Shown here one piece after another: positions 16,701 to 25,271 of a stretch of DNA of 64,000 nucleotides. The DNA comes from Fibrobacter sp. (GTDB taxonomy: Bacteria; Fibrobacterota; Fibrobacteria; Fibrobacterales; Fibrobacteraceae): contig JAKSIE010000003.1 of the NCBI GenBank assembly GCA_024398995.1, positions 43,774 to 107,773 of the forward strand. The letters are read 5' to 3'. Position numbers and translations under genes: made by a program. Numbering within the stretch: position 1 is the stretch's first letter; each line of letters begins with the position of its first letter. The notes beneath the pieces are model-generated. The model made no database searches. It saw only the letters and a list, made by a program, of their open reading frames with translations, and had not been told where the DNA came from.

Positions 16701-19700
16701 CTTAGAGGCTCCATGCAGGTTGTTCGAGCTCCCATAAGCGAGTACTGTGCAAAGGACGAAAATAGGGACGGAGACTATTGTAAGAATAGAGTCCCGGCTG
16801 ATTTCAGCAGTATTCCTTCTTGCACAACGTTTGTGAAGAATAATTTTGGTGAAAATTTTGAGTGGATTACCGCTGTTGGCGATGAATGCTCTGTTTCCTC
16901 TGAAAATGAAACTCCGCAAACGAATAATAAATGGCGCTGCTATATGGGCTCATCTATTAATCTTGTTCGACAGGGGTCTAGTAAGGTCGAAGAATACTGT
17001 GAGGTGTATCTGCCTGGTACAAACAACACCATCACAACCTTTACAAATAACAATGACCAATCTCTTTATGCTGAAATAAAGCATAAAAAGGCAACACTAG
17101 ACATTGAACTGAAGAACCGTAGTAGTGGCTATGCCTTGATGTATTTGTCTACAAAGGCTTACTCTTCCTACTTTGATGTTTTGAAGGCTATTGATGATCG
17201 CGAATTGACGAATCCTGTGACATGTAATGATTCCAAGTGTACAGAGACTGTTTATGCAGGATATCATGTGTACCTGGTTGGCAAGTCTACAACTACGGAT
17301 AAGTTCTCTCATTGGGAATATCCCTCTTCTGTAGCTGGGGAAGCCAATGTTAAGGTTGAAGGAAACCCGTACCATATCTTTGTGAAGGGAAATACAACAG
17401 CTATTGGCGTGTTTAATGATCGTGATGATCATTGCTTCTATGAAAATTTTGATGGAACTCAAATTTTCTGTAATTCTAATACCTATAACTGTATTGATAC
17501 GTGCGACGGAGAAACTCATTGCTCGTTGAACGATCATAAGAATTCTAATGCCAACTGGACTATGGTCCGTTCAAATACCAAGGAAGATCCTGAAAATTGT
17601 ATTGTTTATGGAAGAAGTGCGTTGCTTGGTGGTGAATGTAAAAAACACTGGTCGATATGGGGCTTTGAATTGGTGCCTGATTATGTAGGTAGCTGCTGCG
17701 TAGAACCTGGCTATTTTAAGCCGTTGGAACGTGGTAATGGCACTGTTTATTTTAGACGTGGTGATAAATATGTGGATTTTGATCCAACAAACTGGAAGAC
17801 TAGTTCCGGTTTTAATGGGGATGACCATAAGGATGGTCAGACTTCTGTAATCCTTAATCATGTCGATGCCGGTGCAAATGGAACCCTTACCGCAAGTTTC
17901 TATACAGAAAACATTCCGTATACTTCAGGATCGACCGACCAAGTTCTGATATTCAATGTGCCTCAGTACCTTAATAGCGGTTTCATCCTTAGATCCAATG
18001 ACGATGCCAGCAAGTATCTAACCTTGGGAATCTATGGAAAGAGCCTTGGAGGTAGTGAAGCTGGTTCTGTAAATATGTATGCTCGAGTTTGCTATTTTGA
18101 TGCAAACGATCCAAGCATCACAGACGACGGAAGAACAATGAAGTCGGCCGAAAATTGTGTGGCGCAAAAATTGAAGTATACCAGTATTGGCAAGCTCGAT
18201 ATTGCTATTCCCGTTAGCATGCTAAACAAATTGAATCTTGAGGCTAAACTTCAAGGCAATAGCTTGAATGTAACAGTTGGTGTTGAACAGATTTTGGGTA
18301 GCAATTCTATAAATGCAACCCCCGTTCAATTTGATTTGAGTGCAGCACCATTCTCAAATCTGTACAGTGAATCTAGCGATAATCCGTATAGACGTGTGGG
18401 TATGAAACTGGCTGATGACAATTTCAGAATTTATGACATTGCATGGCGTGCTGATGGCTCGGATTGTTGGGATACCCCCTATGCAACCTGTTCTTTTGCT
18501 GCAAACTATGCTGGTGGACGAGTCCCTGAAAACCAGGACGCCATGCCCTGGGTGAATACCTCTACTTGGCTCTCTGACAAGGTTGCTGCAAAGGAGTGTG
18601 AAGTCACTTATTTCTACAACGGTTGTGATATGGACAACGATCGCTATGATCAATACTCTTCTTTCTATGAGATGATAAATAGTTGGCGAGAAACTGCTAA
18701 AAAATGGTTTACAGGTTCTTTCTGTCGTGAACCTTCTGATAACGGTTTGTACTGGGATGACCAGGATGGTAATCGCGATGGTGTTCCTTTGAAAGAAGGG
18801 GTACAGTACAACTTCTCTTATAGAGGCCTTCATGGTGAAATGGTAAGTCCTCCCGAGTATACTCATACTGGCATTATCAGAAATGCTTCTGTGAGAGTTT
18901 CTTGTGATGGTATGAAGCGTAGCTATATAGCTAATTGTGGTTCTTTCTGGGTGGGCTCCATTAACGAATGCTCTAGGAATGAAGTTGTTTATCCCTATAG
19001 TGCTTCCGGATTCCCCTATCTTGTGGGTGATATTGAAACTGATAAGAGCTTTGTCATGGATCAGGCCCTCAATCTGAGAAGTGCAGCTTTGGAATTTAGA
19101 TTTGATGAAGATCCTGGTTCTGTGACTGTCTACCTAAAGGACGAAACTGGCCACGCATCTAAAACAACGACCCTCTCTTTGACGGATAATACCGTTGCCG
19201 TGGACGACCTTGTTGATGAATATGGGTTTGATCCTGAAAACGTTACAGAAATCGTGTTCTATTCTGAAAACGTATTTACGGTTAACGGAATTAGCAGTGC
19301 TTGTCCGAACGCTCCGTCTGCGACCTGCTTGACTGCCTCCTATTCTTCTGATGATGGATGGCGATTGAGTGGCAAAAGTTCTAAAGATGGTGCCTGTGAA
19401 ATGTTGGTTTCTGATGGCTTTGAAACAAAGACCGCAACGGTTGTTTGCGGAGACGGTCCGTTTGTTCCGGTAATTGATGCTGAAATTACTGCGCTTAATA
19501 GCTGGGCAGAAAGTGTTTCTGCAGAAACTGAATTCCAGGTGTCTTTGAGGGTCACTAAGGGCGAGGATGTTGCAACTTGCGATCCTGCAAAGGTGACCGT
19601 AAGCCCTGCTCCTGTTGTTACTCCCAAGCCGGGTGTACAGCATAGCACTTCTGCTCCTAAGAGCGCAACCTGCTCAAAGATTGATAATGGTATTTACCGT

Positions 19701-19919
19701 ATTGAAGTGAGCGGTTGTGATTCCTATGATAACTGCTCTGTCAAGACTCGGAAGAATGATGACATGCCGGAAGTTGTCTGTAATTGGGTGACTTACGGTT
19801 GCGATGTGTCCCTTTACAATGCCGGTACATACGACATTATCTTTAACGATGGTGTTAGCGATCGTCGTCTTGCCGGTTGTTCTGGTATTGTTTTTGAAGA
19901 AGGAGTTGGCAATGAATAA
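13737..19919 (+). CDS. Giant GspK/PilX-like tip pseudopilin (set 1)
   Basis: A 2060-residue protein with a prepilin-like start MMNSKKG, then ISIVAVLLFMLIATIAG. Position +5 is Ala rather than Glu, as is typical of GspK tip pseudopilins. A PilX-like region (residues about 10-170) is followed by beta-helix-like repeats of the type GGNVSVNGNYVGN (about 180-330), a Cys-rich patch (about 380-460), a Ser/Gly linker near 738, beta-rich domains with a lectin-like segment (near 1230-1580), and a Cys-rich C-terminal tail. The set 2 paralogue at 25272 shares this order. The size suggests a surface-exposed tip adhesin, but binding is inference. ATG at 13740 is an alternative start. The end overlaps the next gene by eight bases. 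Confidence 0.8.
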   Translation: MMNSKKGISIVAVLLFMLIATIAGTATYRWLSSEGRSSASRMFQSEARMAAVAGIESARSWFAHHGNETGAIVKQTKNAKKKNKAVKLDDVLVSFKKDKQNYSVYVVDVDDSKQPYKIKVVSEGSSRDGTAKFSETAIFNVSGLYQVGKPTKTSPVNFDANYFGGSVNMNQGSAMESMMVSGDVTGNEISVSRKLVATGNVGHSSNKITLADTNCIGGNLENDNDGIWGLGSHLYIAGDTKKFSYASGSNFTAGDIYVGGNFELSGSANTNMVIGGNVSVNGNYVGNSTAKNLTINGDFCLGDNSTMDLANPSGSDKGGLEIKGSTWIPKGDALFNSNLYSVDILGGQNNKAYINGITKCEGFYRKYDNGLGLSTQQIDGFTACPSDMYYQVSGEPNNYEAETSECETSKTEQIQGDCKTYWCERKGSYKKVGLAGFCDIGWNKVCKEYNYTTKTTCVEYKKIGYRIYPKYALFTTRAEPNASMPSAQKPECAQEAKNICTDSYLNTSNMCPDGKTPKIDDLLSTAAKYYGNDDNLSKCVKDKVTNGDENSLMNGAGIDIINDCYATSSSELYNGYLVVKASATKLTKIFGSTNGRKFKGKFIIYVDEHDNSGNKISGKLPPTENMDDGKQSVVFMYLPNGGGAITQSGGGNEYRYFIYSMKNIESIGSESEGKWTGSFYFSADKCAKLEKLGNGQVQSIVYDESLIADLANNAIICGADAFDCGGSAADDAEGSSSGGSGTSDNKDSVYVAVGANLLVELESQYKTTENISSSENVASSVVVLPRIVYLNSDAEGELRDYFSVIPLNGARISGTGSLSCSNRLLEAIPLPDLEANTNAICTYSNVNNGNNFKSEFYVAIEGAANAIPKVGFDGDAAINLGLETDHSIDVIMNIGAVNNGAGKYELDVVVSGQFDWIDNVVTSDNFEVVDGTSDTERRYHLSGNISPNETTAKLFVVKTTTSSPTGNLVFTIENAKNCRPVAAVKSITLRGSMQVVRAPISEYCAKDENRDGDYCKNRVPADFSSIPSCTTFVKNNFGENFEWITAVGDECSVSSENETPQTNNKWRCYMGSSINLVRQGSSKVEEYCEVYLPGTNNTITTFTNNNDQSLYAEIKHKKATLDIELKNRSSGYALMYLSTKAYSSYFDVLKAIDDRELTNPVTCNDSKCTETVYAGYHVYLVGKSTTTDKFSHWEYPSSVAGEANVKVEGNPYHIFVKGNTTAIGVFNDRDDHCFYENFDGTQIFCNSNTYNCIDTCDGETHCSLNDHKNSNANWTMVRSNTKEDPENCIVYGRSALLGGECKKHWSIWGFELVPDYVGSCCVEPGYFKPLERGNGTVYFRRGDKYVDFDPTNWKTSSGFNGDDHKDGQTSVILNHVDAGANGTLTASFYTENIPYTSGSTDQVLIFNVPQYLNSGFILRSNDDASKYLTLGIYGKSLGGSEAGSVNMYARVCYFDANDPSITDDGRTMKSAENCVAQKLKYTSIGKLDIAIPVSMLNKLNLEAKLQGNSLNVTVGVEQILGSNSINATPVQFDLSAAPFSNLYSESSDNPYRRVGMKLADDNFRIYDIAWRADGSDCWDTPYATCSFAANYAGGRVPENQDAMPWVNTSTWLSDKVAAKECEVTYFYNGCDMDNDRYDQYSSFYEMINSWRETAKKWFTGSFCREPSDNGLYWDDQDGNRDGVPLKEGVQYNFSYRGLHGEMVSPPEYTHTGIIRNASVRVSCDGMKRSYIANCGSFWVGSINECSRNEVVYPYSASGFPYLVGDIETDKSFVMDQALNLRSAALEFRFDEDPGSVTVYLKDETGHASKTTTLSLTDNTVAVDDLVDEYGFDPENVTEIVFYSENVFTVNGISSACPNAPSATCLTASYSSDDGWRLSGKSSKDGACEMLVSDGFETKTATVVCGDGPFVPVIDAEITALNSWAESVSAETEFQVSLRVTKGEDVATCDPAKVTVSPAPVVTPKPGVQHSTSAPKSATCSKIDNGIYRIEVSGCDSYDNCSVKTRKNDDMPEVVCNWVTYGCDVSLYNAGTYDIIFNDGVSDRRLAGCSGIVFEEGVGNE

Positions 19920-21252
19920 GAAGGGCTTTACGCTTGTCGAATTAATGGTTGTCATCATCGTTATGGGGCTACTTGCCGCAATTGGCGTCCCCAAATTAAC
20001 TGGTGTTATCGCCAAGTCCCGTGCCACAGAAGTGCAACCTGCCGCAGCCACTTACGTCAAGTTGCAGAAAGCTTTCATTGCAGAAAAAGGCGGTGTTGGA
20101 ACTTGGAAGAAAATCGGCTATGCAGGTCCTGGAAAGAAAACTCTGTCTAATGGTGTAACTTCCAATAGAACGCAGTATTTTGATTATAGTGCGTCAGATG
20201 AAATCACATCTACGATTAAGCCGAACTTTACAACTACCTTAGGTGAAGGTAAAGTTGGTTGGATTGCAGAAAATCTGGGTAGTCTGAACGAGTGTGCTGC
20301 CGGAAATAAGTGGATTGTTAAAATCTACGCTGTTAATGATACCACTGTAGAATACAAGATGGAATCTGATTTCGCTTCCAGTTGCTCCATGCTGGTTCCT
20401 AACTGGAATCAGTCGGACTTTGGTGTGACTTTTGGCGATATAACTAGCGAATTGAAACCGGAAGATCCTCCCGAAGGTATCGTTGTGACCTCTTCTACGT
20501 CTTCAAGTTCTGCGGAAGAAGAGGATACAGAACTTTTGACTGCTAAGCAGTGTGCAAAGAATGGATGGCTTCAAGGTAATAAAAGCGGTTGGCAGTGTAA
20601 GCACCCTGAGACCCCGACAGCTTGCGATAGTGAAAAAAATGTTTGCTTTGATTTGAGACAAAAGTACTTTACCGAGGGAAAATTGTCTTGTGCTGGCAAT
20701 GACAAAGGCGTGATAGATGGTATTGAAGTTTGCAATGAATTTGTTTATACGGCCTTGGGTTATGCAGAACTCTTTACCGACGGAAAGAAGGTTGTTTGTG
20801 AAAGTTCAAAGGACGTAAAGGATGCAAAAAATGGCTCTCAGTACTGCGCCGGAAAAAAGGAAAGCTATAGCTACATTTTTGCAAGTGAATGTAAAAAGAT
20901 TGGCGTTAGTGGTGGCGGTATTGAATACTGTATAGAAAAGGGCACCCCTTCAGTTAATGATGATTCCGGAGATAATGGTTCTGGTGGCGAAGGTGAGGGA
21001 ACGGACGTGGCAAACTCTAGCTCTAGTGTCGTTTCCGGTTCAAGTTCCAGCGCAAAGGCACCGTGTGCCGACTCGTATACGTCTAAATCTGATGCGGAAA
21101 AATGCTGTGGTAAGGATTTTGTCGCTTGCGTAGGTACAACGAGTAATGGTAAATTTTGTAACAGCTGGATTTGTAGGGATAGCTGCAAAGGTGAAGTGAC
21201 AACATCGTGCAAGGGGAACGAATGCATATTTGATTTTTGCAAAAGTTACTAA
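19912..21252 (+). CDS. Type IV pilin-like protein with Cys-rich, Ser-linked extension
   Basis: Prepilin of 446 residues. The very short leader MNKKG precedes FTLVELMVVIIVMGLLAAIG, with Glu at +5 and the look of a major pilin or GspG. Residues up to about 185 form the pilin domain. Two serine-rich linkers (TSSTSSSSAEEE near 200 and SSSSVVSGSSSSA near 368) separate Cys-rich modules, giving a protein about three times the usual pilin length. The start is clear: GAAGGAG lies 10 bases before ATG 19912, and the gene overlaps the giant gene by eight bases. Set 2 has no counterpart at this position. Confidence 0.82.
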   Translation: MNKKGFTLVELMVVIIVMGLLAAIGVPKLTGVIAKSRATEVQPAAATYVKLQKAFIAEKGGVGTWKKIGYAGPGKKTLSNGVTSNRTQYFDYSASDEITSTIKPNFTTTLGEGKVGWIAENLGSLNECAAGNKWIVKIYAVNDTTVEYKMESDFASSCSMLVPNWNQSDFGVTFGDITSELKPEDPPEGIVVTSSTSSSSAEEEDTELLTAKQCAKNGWLQGNKSGWQCKHPETPTACDSEKNVCFDLRQKYFTEGKLSCAGNDKGVIDGIEVCNEFVYTALGYAELFTDGKKVVCESSKDVKDAKNGSQYCAGKKESYSYIFASECKKIGVSGGGIEYCIEKGTPSVNDDSGDNGSGGEGEGTDVANSSSSVVSGSSSSAKAPCADSYTSKSDAEKCCGKDFVACVGTTSNGKFCNSWICRDSCKGEVTTSCKGNECIFDFCKSY

Positions 21253-21388
21253 CTTGTCAAAAAATTTCTTCGCCTGAATTATTGTCTTTCATCACAAAAT
21301 ATTCCAAATCGTTAATAAATATTAACGAAAATCTTTAAAAAAGTAAATTTTAAGCTATATTTATGATGATTAAGCAAGAGAGGTCTTT

Positions 21389-22051
21389 ATGAAGAATCTT
21401 TCCTCCAAAATCGTTATTGCATTTTCTAGCATGGCCCTGATTGGTGCCATGTATGCTTGCACAAATACTGTAGCACCGCCGGAACAGGAAGAAACTTCCA
21501 AGGTGGAATCTAGCAGCTCCGTAGATGCGGATGATGAATCCAGCTCCAGCGAAGAGGAAGTTTCTAGCTCCAGCGAAGAAGAGGAAGTCTCCTCCAGCTC
21601 CGAAGAAGAGGTTTCCAGCTCCAGCGAAGAAGAAGTAGTCTCCTCCAGTTCCGAAGATGTGGTTGAAGAATCTAGCTCCAGCGAAGAGGTTGTAGTATCC
21701 TCCAGTTCCGAAGATGTTCTTCCTGATAAGGTGAAGGACAAGGATTCTGTTGTCGTCGTCGAAAAAGAAGATGTTGGTACTAAGGTCGAAGAATCCGAAC
21801 TGCCCGAAGATTTGGCCGAAGGCGACTCCTTGACGGGTGACGATCTCTTTGTTAAGGAAGATGACCTGAATTTCGATAAGAACGAATACTACTGCAAGAC
21901 TCCGGACGGCGACTGGTATGTTCTGGAAGGCTCCAAGTACAGCTCTCTTTGGGCTCGTTTCTTGAATTTTATCGCAATTTTGTTCACCGGCAAGAGCTGG
22001 CTTGACTATAGTAAGGTCTGCGACGTTATCTACGTCCATCCGAAGTATTAA
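21389..22051 (+). CDS. Acidic Ser/Glu-repeat lipoprotein, copy 1
   Basis: Predicted lipoprotein of 220 residues: a signal peptide ends at the lipobox-like GAMYAC (Cys about 25), followed by about 70 residues of SSSSEEE-type repeats and then a conserved C-terminal domain with NEYYCKTPDGDWYVLEGSKY and two Cys. Function is unknown. The long charged linker would hold the C-terminal domain away from the membrane. The neighbour at 22090 is a paralogue, and 124 bp covering the signal peptide end and the first repeats are identical in both. It lies between the two pseudopilin sets, which suggests a related surface role. Confidence 0.85.
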   Translation: MKNLSSKIVIAFSSMALIGAMYACTNTVAPPEQEETSKVESSSSVDADDESSSSEEEVSSSSEEEEVSSSSEEEVSSSSEEEVVSSSSEDVVEESSSSEEVVVSSSSEDVLPDKVKDKDSVVVVEKEDVGTKVEESELPEDLAEGDSLTGDDLFVKEDDLNFDKNEYYCKTPDGDWYVLEGSKYSSLWARFLNFIAILFTGKSWLDYSKVCDVIYVHPKY

Positions 22052-22089
22052 TATTTAAAAGCAGATGTTTTAAAGCAAGTGAGGTCTCT

Positions 22090-22698
22090 ATGAAAAATCT
22101 TTCCTCTAAAATCGTCGTGACTTTGGCAAGCTTGGCCCTGATTGGTGCCATGTATGCTTGCACAAATACTGTAGCACCGCCGGAACAGGAAGAAACTTCC
22201 AAGGTGGAATCTAGCAGCTCCGTAGATGCGGATGATGAATCCAGCTCCAGCGAAGAAGAAGAAGTCTCCTCCAGCTCCGAAGAAGATGTTTCCAGCTCCA
22301 GCGAAGAAGAAGTAGTCTCCTCCAGTTCTGAAGAAGATGTCTCCAGCTCCAGCGAAGAAGTCGTTATTCCTGAAAAGGTCACAAAGAAGGATACCGTGGT
22401 GACCGTTGATAAGGATGATGTTGGTAGCAAGATTGACGAAGCTGACCTTCCGGAAGACCTGACCAAGGGCGACTCCCTGGCTGGTGACGACCTTTTCATC
22501 GGTAAAGACGACCTGGACTTCAACAAGAACGAATACTACTGCAAGACTCCGGATGGAAACTGGTACGTTCTTGAAGGCTCCAAGTACCAAACCTTCTGGG
22601 CTAGGCTCCTTAACGGCATTATCAAGCTCTTTACAGGCAAGACCTGGCTTGACTACAGCAAGATTTGCGGCGTTATCTACGTCCATCCGAAGTTCTAG
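22090..22698 (+). CDS. Acidic Ser/Glu-repeat lipoprotein, copy 2
   Basis: Paralogue of the preceding gene, 202 residues, with the same lipobox, a shorter SSSSEEE tract and the same C-terminal domain (NEYYCKTPDGNWYVLEGSKY, then SKICGVIYVHPKF). Differences are concentrated in the first 12 residues and after the repeats, whereas the middle is identical at DNA level. The 38-bp gap carries a repeated leader (AAGTGAGGTCTCTATG against AAGAGAGGTCTTTATG). A strong hairpin terminator follows the stop. No function is recognised. Confidence 0.85.
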   Translation: MKNLSSKIVVTLASLALIGAMYACTNTVAPPEQEETSKVESSSSVDADDESSSSEEEEVSSSSEEDVSSSSEEEVVSSSSEEDVSSSSEEVVIPEKVTKKDTVVTVDKDDVGSKIDEADLPEDLTKGDSLAGDDLFIGKDDLDFNKNEYYCKTPDGNWYVLEGSKYQTFWARLLNGIIKLFTGKTWLDYSKICGVIYVHPKF

Positions 22699-22732
22699 CC
22701 GAATATTGCGAAATATCGCAGGTTTCAAAAAA

Positions 22733-22757
22733 AACGTCCGGTTTCGGGCGTTTTTTT
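22733..22757 (+). terminator. Rho-independent terminator after the lipoprotein pair
   Basis: AACGTCCG-GTTT-CGGGCGTT forms an 8-bp stem (one G-U pair) with a four-base loop, followed by seven T. A run of A before the stem would extend it. It separates pseudopilin set 1 and the lipoproteins from set 2. Confidence 0.9.
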
Positions 22758-22832
22758 ATTACAACTTGGAATATCACAAATAAGTAATTCGGAACATTTT
22801 CCTTTGTAAAATAATATTATACTAAGAGACGT

Positions 22833-23396
22833 ATGGAGTCTGCTAAAATGGATCGTGCTAATAAATACGGTTTTTCATTGGTTGAGGTTCTGGTTGTGGT
22901 TATAATAATGGGCGTTGTATCGACCATTGGTGTTTCCTCTTTCCGCCAGGCCGTTGCCAATAGCCGCGTTCGCGATTCTGCCATCAACGTTGCCGCTTTC
23001 CTTGAACGTGTTTCCATGACCGCCAGGGAAACGAATGAGGTATATTGCGTCGTTGCAGCAGCAAATTCCAATGAACTTAAGGCCTATAAGGGCTCTGGCT
23101 GCTCGGGAACGGTTGTTGAGTCCATGAATTTGGAAGGCGGGGTACTTTTTAGATCATCGTCTTCGTTGACCAGCCCGAATACGGATGCGACCACCAACCT
23201 TGTGGGCAAAAACGCTTATTTTGTTGCTCGAATCGGCCTGAACTCCTTTAGAGGGAGCAACCTGGAACAGCAGACTTTTGAAGGCTATTACCTTATGCAG
23301 TACTCGACCTCCAGCACTTGGGCGGGGGTGTCTAAGGTGCCTACAGATAATCGATTCCGTTCTCACACTTATGTAGGAGCATGGAGGAACTTATGA
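22833..23396 (+). CDS. Pseudopilin, GspH/FimT-like (set 2)
   Basis: Prepilin of 187 residues: a leader ending in YG, then FSLVEVLVVVIIMGVVSTIG with Glu at +5, and a helix INVAAFLERVSMTARE like its set 1 counterpart. It is the first gene of set 2. A possible -10 box TATACT lies at 22818-22823, just before ATG 22833; ATG at 22848 is an alternative start with a more ordinary eight-residue leader. The stop overlaps the next start (ATGA). Confidence 0.85.
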   Translation: MESAKMDRANKYGFSLVEVLVVVIIMGVVSTIGVSSFRQAVANSRVRDSAINVAAFLERVSMTARETNEVYCVVAAANSNELKAYKGSGCSGTVVESMNLEGGVLFRSSSSLTSPNTDATTNLVGKNAYFVARIGLNSFRGSNLEQQTFEGYYLMQYSTSSTWAGVSKVPTDNRFRSHTYVGAWRNL

Positions 23397-23884
23397 TGAC
23401 TATGAATAACGTTCGCATTTCTAACGACGTACGTCGTCGCAAGGCTGGTTTCGGTATTGCCGAGATCCTGGTTTCTTGTGCTGTTCTTGGTTTTATGATT
23501 GTTGCCCTGAATCTTTTGCAGAATGGCAACCGTGATTCTGTGCTCCGCGTGCGTACCCGTGACGGTGCCGTGGCCGTGTCTCAGGAAGTTCTGGATTCCC
23601 TGTCTTCTGTGGGTGTGGCTTCTTTGCAGATGCCCGATGACGGCAGCGAAATCGTGTTGAGCAAGATCAGGGAATGGAAGGGTACCCCGGGCTCCCTGGA
23701 ACATACCATGACTGTAAATTACAAGGTCCGTATCGATATCTCCGACGATGCCGATTACTTGGGCCAGAACACCTCTTTGTACTCCAATAACCAGCACGTT
23801 TACGCCAAGAAGGTTGACGTAGAGGTGGAATGGGATTATAAGGGGACTCCTCATTCTATAACGGTTGCTAGCATTCTCCGCTAG
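23393..23884 (+). CDS. Pseudopilin, GspI/PilV-like (set 2)
   Basis: Prepilin of 163 residues: a basic leader ending RRRKAG, then FGIAEILVSCAVLGFMIVAL with Glu at +5. The body matches the set 1 protein (RVRTRDGAVAVSQEVLDSL, then VYAKKVDVEVEWDYKGTPHS). ATG 23393 is chosen because GGAGG lies five bases upstream and the codon overlaps the previous stop. The next gene starts 14 bases after the stop. Confidence 0.85.
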   Translation: MMTMNNVRISNDVRRRKAGFGIAEILVSCAVLGFMIVALNLLQNGNRDSVLRVRTRDGAVAVSQEVLDSLSSVGVASLQMPDDGSEIVLSKIREWKGTPGSLEHTMTVNYKVRIDISDDADYLGQNTSLYSNNQHVYAKKVDVEVEWDYKGTPHSITVASILR

Positions 23885-23898
23885 CTCGAGAAAGTTTT

Positions 23899-25260
23899 AT
23901 GTTGATCAAGAAAGCTAAAGGCAAGCATGGTTTTACTTTAATCGAACTCATGGTGTACATCGGACTCCTTGGGGTTGTGGTTGTTATTGCCGGCATAGCT
24001 TTTAGCGACAGTACAAAATTCAGATTACGTTCCGAAGGAATGATCAAGGCCAACGCTACCGCTAGCGATGTGGCCTCTTTTATGTTAGAGGACGTGGGCC
24101 AGACTGGTGCAAAGGTCGCAAAGTACGCCACCTCCACTTCCTTGGACGGTTTTGTGTTCAAGGATTCCCTTTACCTGGATCCGGATAATGCTTCTGCGGT
24201 GGCTAAGGATTCTTCCTCCTATCGCATTTCAAAGTCCTGCACCAACTGCAATACGGACACTTTGACTGTCCGCCGCGTCAGATACAACGATGCCGGCGAA
24301 TTCGTTGCTGTAGAAGAAGTCCGCTGGTTTACCGTGGGCCGCAAGCTTTTCCGCGGTTGCAGAACCATCAATAACACGTCTTCTACTGCCGATGCAGATT
24401 GCCCTGTTAAGGATCGGGTTGCGGATATCATTCCGGTGGAGATTGCGGATAACGTCGACACCTTCAAGGTTGTTCCTGCAAAGCCCCGCGTTATTTCCGA
24501 TGGTACCAACTCTGCAAACGACAAGTCCTACCTTTTGCCCGGGACAAGTGCTTCTGTGAAGAACTTTAGGTTGGTCCCCAGGTATGGTGAAGGTGATTTT
24601 ATGCCGGTTACGGTGAGTCCCGCTGCAGGCGGCATTAACGTGACCTTGTCTAACTTTGCCACGAATTATGACTTTGAGCTGATGCAGCCTATTGTCGATG
24701 GAAAAAAGGCTAACCAGGTCTTTGTGGCTGAAGCCAGTGGCGCCAACAGCTCCAACAATTCCTGGAAGGATTTGTGCCTCAAGGTGGACCTGGAACCCCA
24801 TGTGGAATATGAGATCGCCTTCTCTGCACCCTATGACATGAATCCCAGCAGAATGTTCTGCCCGGGTCGTGACTATGCCGCCGTGGGCTTCAGAAACGCC
24901 GATGGCGAAAAGATTGCCGGTTTGGATGACTTTAACTTTTTCTTGCCCGCTTCCGCTACCGAAAAGCCGACCCGTTCCATTCGCTTTAACGTGAAGCAGC
25001 AAATCAATAATGTGTGCATGGCCTTTACTTTTGCCAGCTATTCTCCGTTGGCTGCTAACGGCAAGGTCTCTTTGCAGGATGTCGCCTTGAGAAAGGTTGA
25101 AACTTCGAACTTTAATTTTGATGACGAAGACTACGAGCCGCTCATTAGCGATAAGATGAATGTAAAGGCTTTGATGCTCAAGCTCGTTGTAAAGTACAAT
25201 GGGGAGTCTTCTATCGTTAAGCAAATTATTCCAATCCCGAGTAACGGTCCCAGGGACTAG
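23899..25260 (+). CDS. Pseudopilin, GspJ/PilW-like with large exported domain (set 2)
   Basis: Prepilin of 453 residues: leader MLIKKAKGKHG, then FTLIELMVYIGLLGVVVVIA with Glu at +5. It parallels the set 1 protein along the whole length, for instance VRWFTVGRKLFRGCRTINNT against the set 1 VSWSLDDGTLYRSCKTISGT, and shares the late segment of the ASYSPLAANGKVSLQDVALRK type. In a tip complex GspJ binds GspI and GspK. The large beta-rich extension is unusual. The giant gene starts 11 bases downstream after GGGAGG. Confidence 0.83.
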   Translation: MLIKKAKGKHGFTLIELMVYIGLLGVVVVIAGIAFSDSTKFRLRSEGMIKANATASDVASFMLEDVGQTGAKVAKYATSTSLDGFVFKDSLYLDPDNASAVAKDSSSYRISKSCTNCNTDTLTVRRVRYNDAGEFVAVEEVRWFTVGRKLFRGCRTINNTSSTADADCPVKDRVADIIPVEIADNVDTFKVVPAKPRVISDGTNSANDKSYLLPGTSASVKNFRLVPRYGEGDFMPVTVSPAAGGINVTLSNFATNYDFELMQPIVDGKKANQVFVAEASGANSSNNSWKDLCLKVDLEPHVEYEIAFSAPYDMNPSRMFCPGRDYAAVGFRNADGEKIAGLDDFNFFLPASATEKPTRSIRFNVKQQINNVCMAFTFASYSPLAANGKVSLQDVALRKVETSNFNFDDEDYEPLISDKMNVKALMLKLVVKYNGESSIVKQIIPIPSNGPRD

Positions 25261-25271
25261 GGGAGGCAAGG

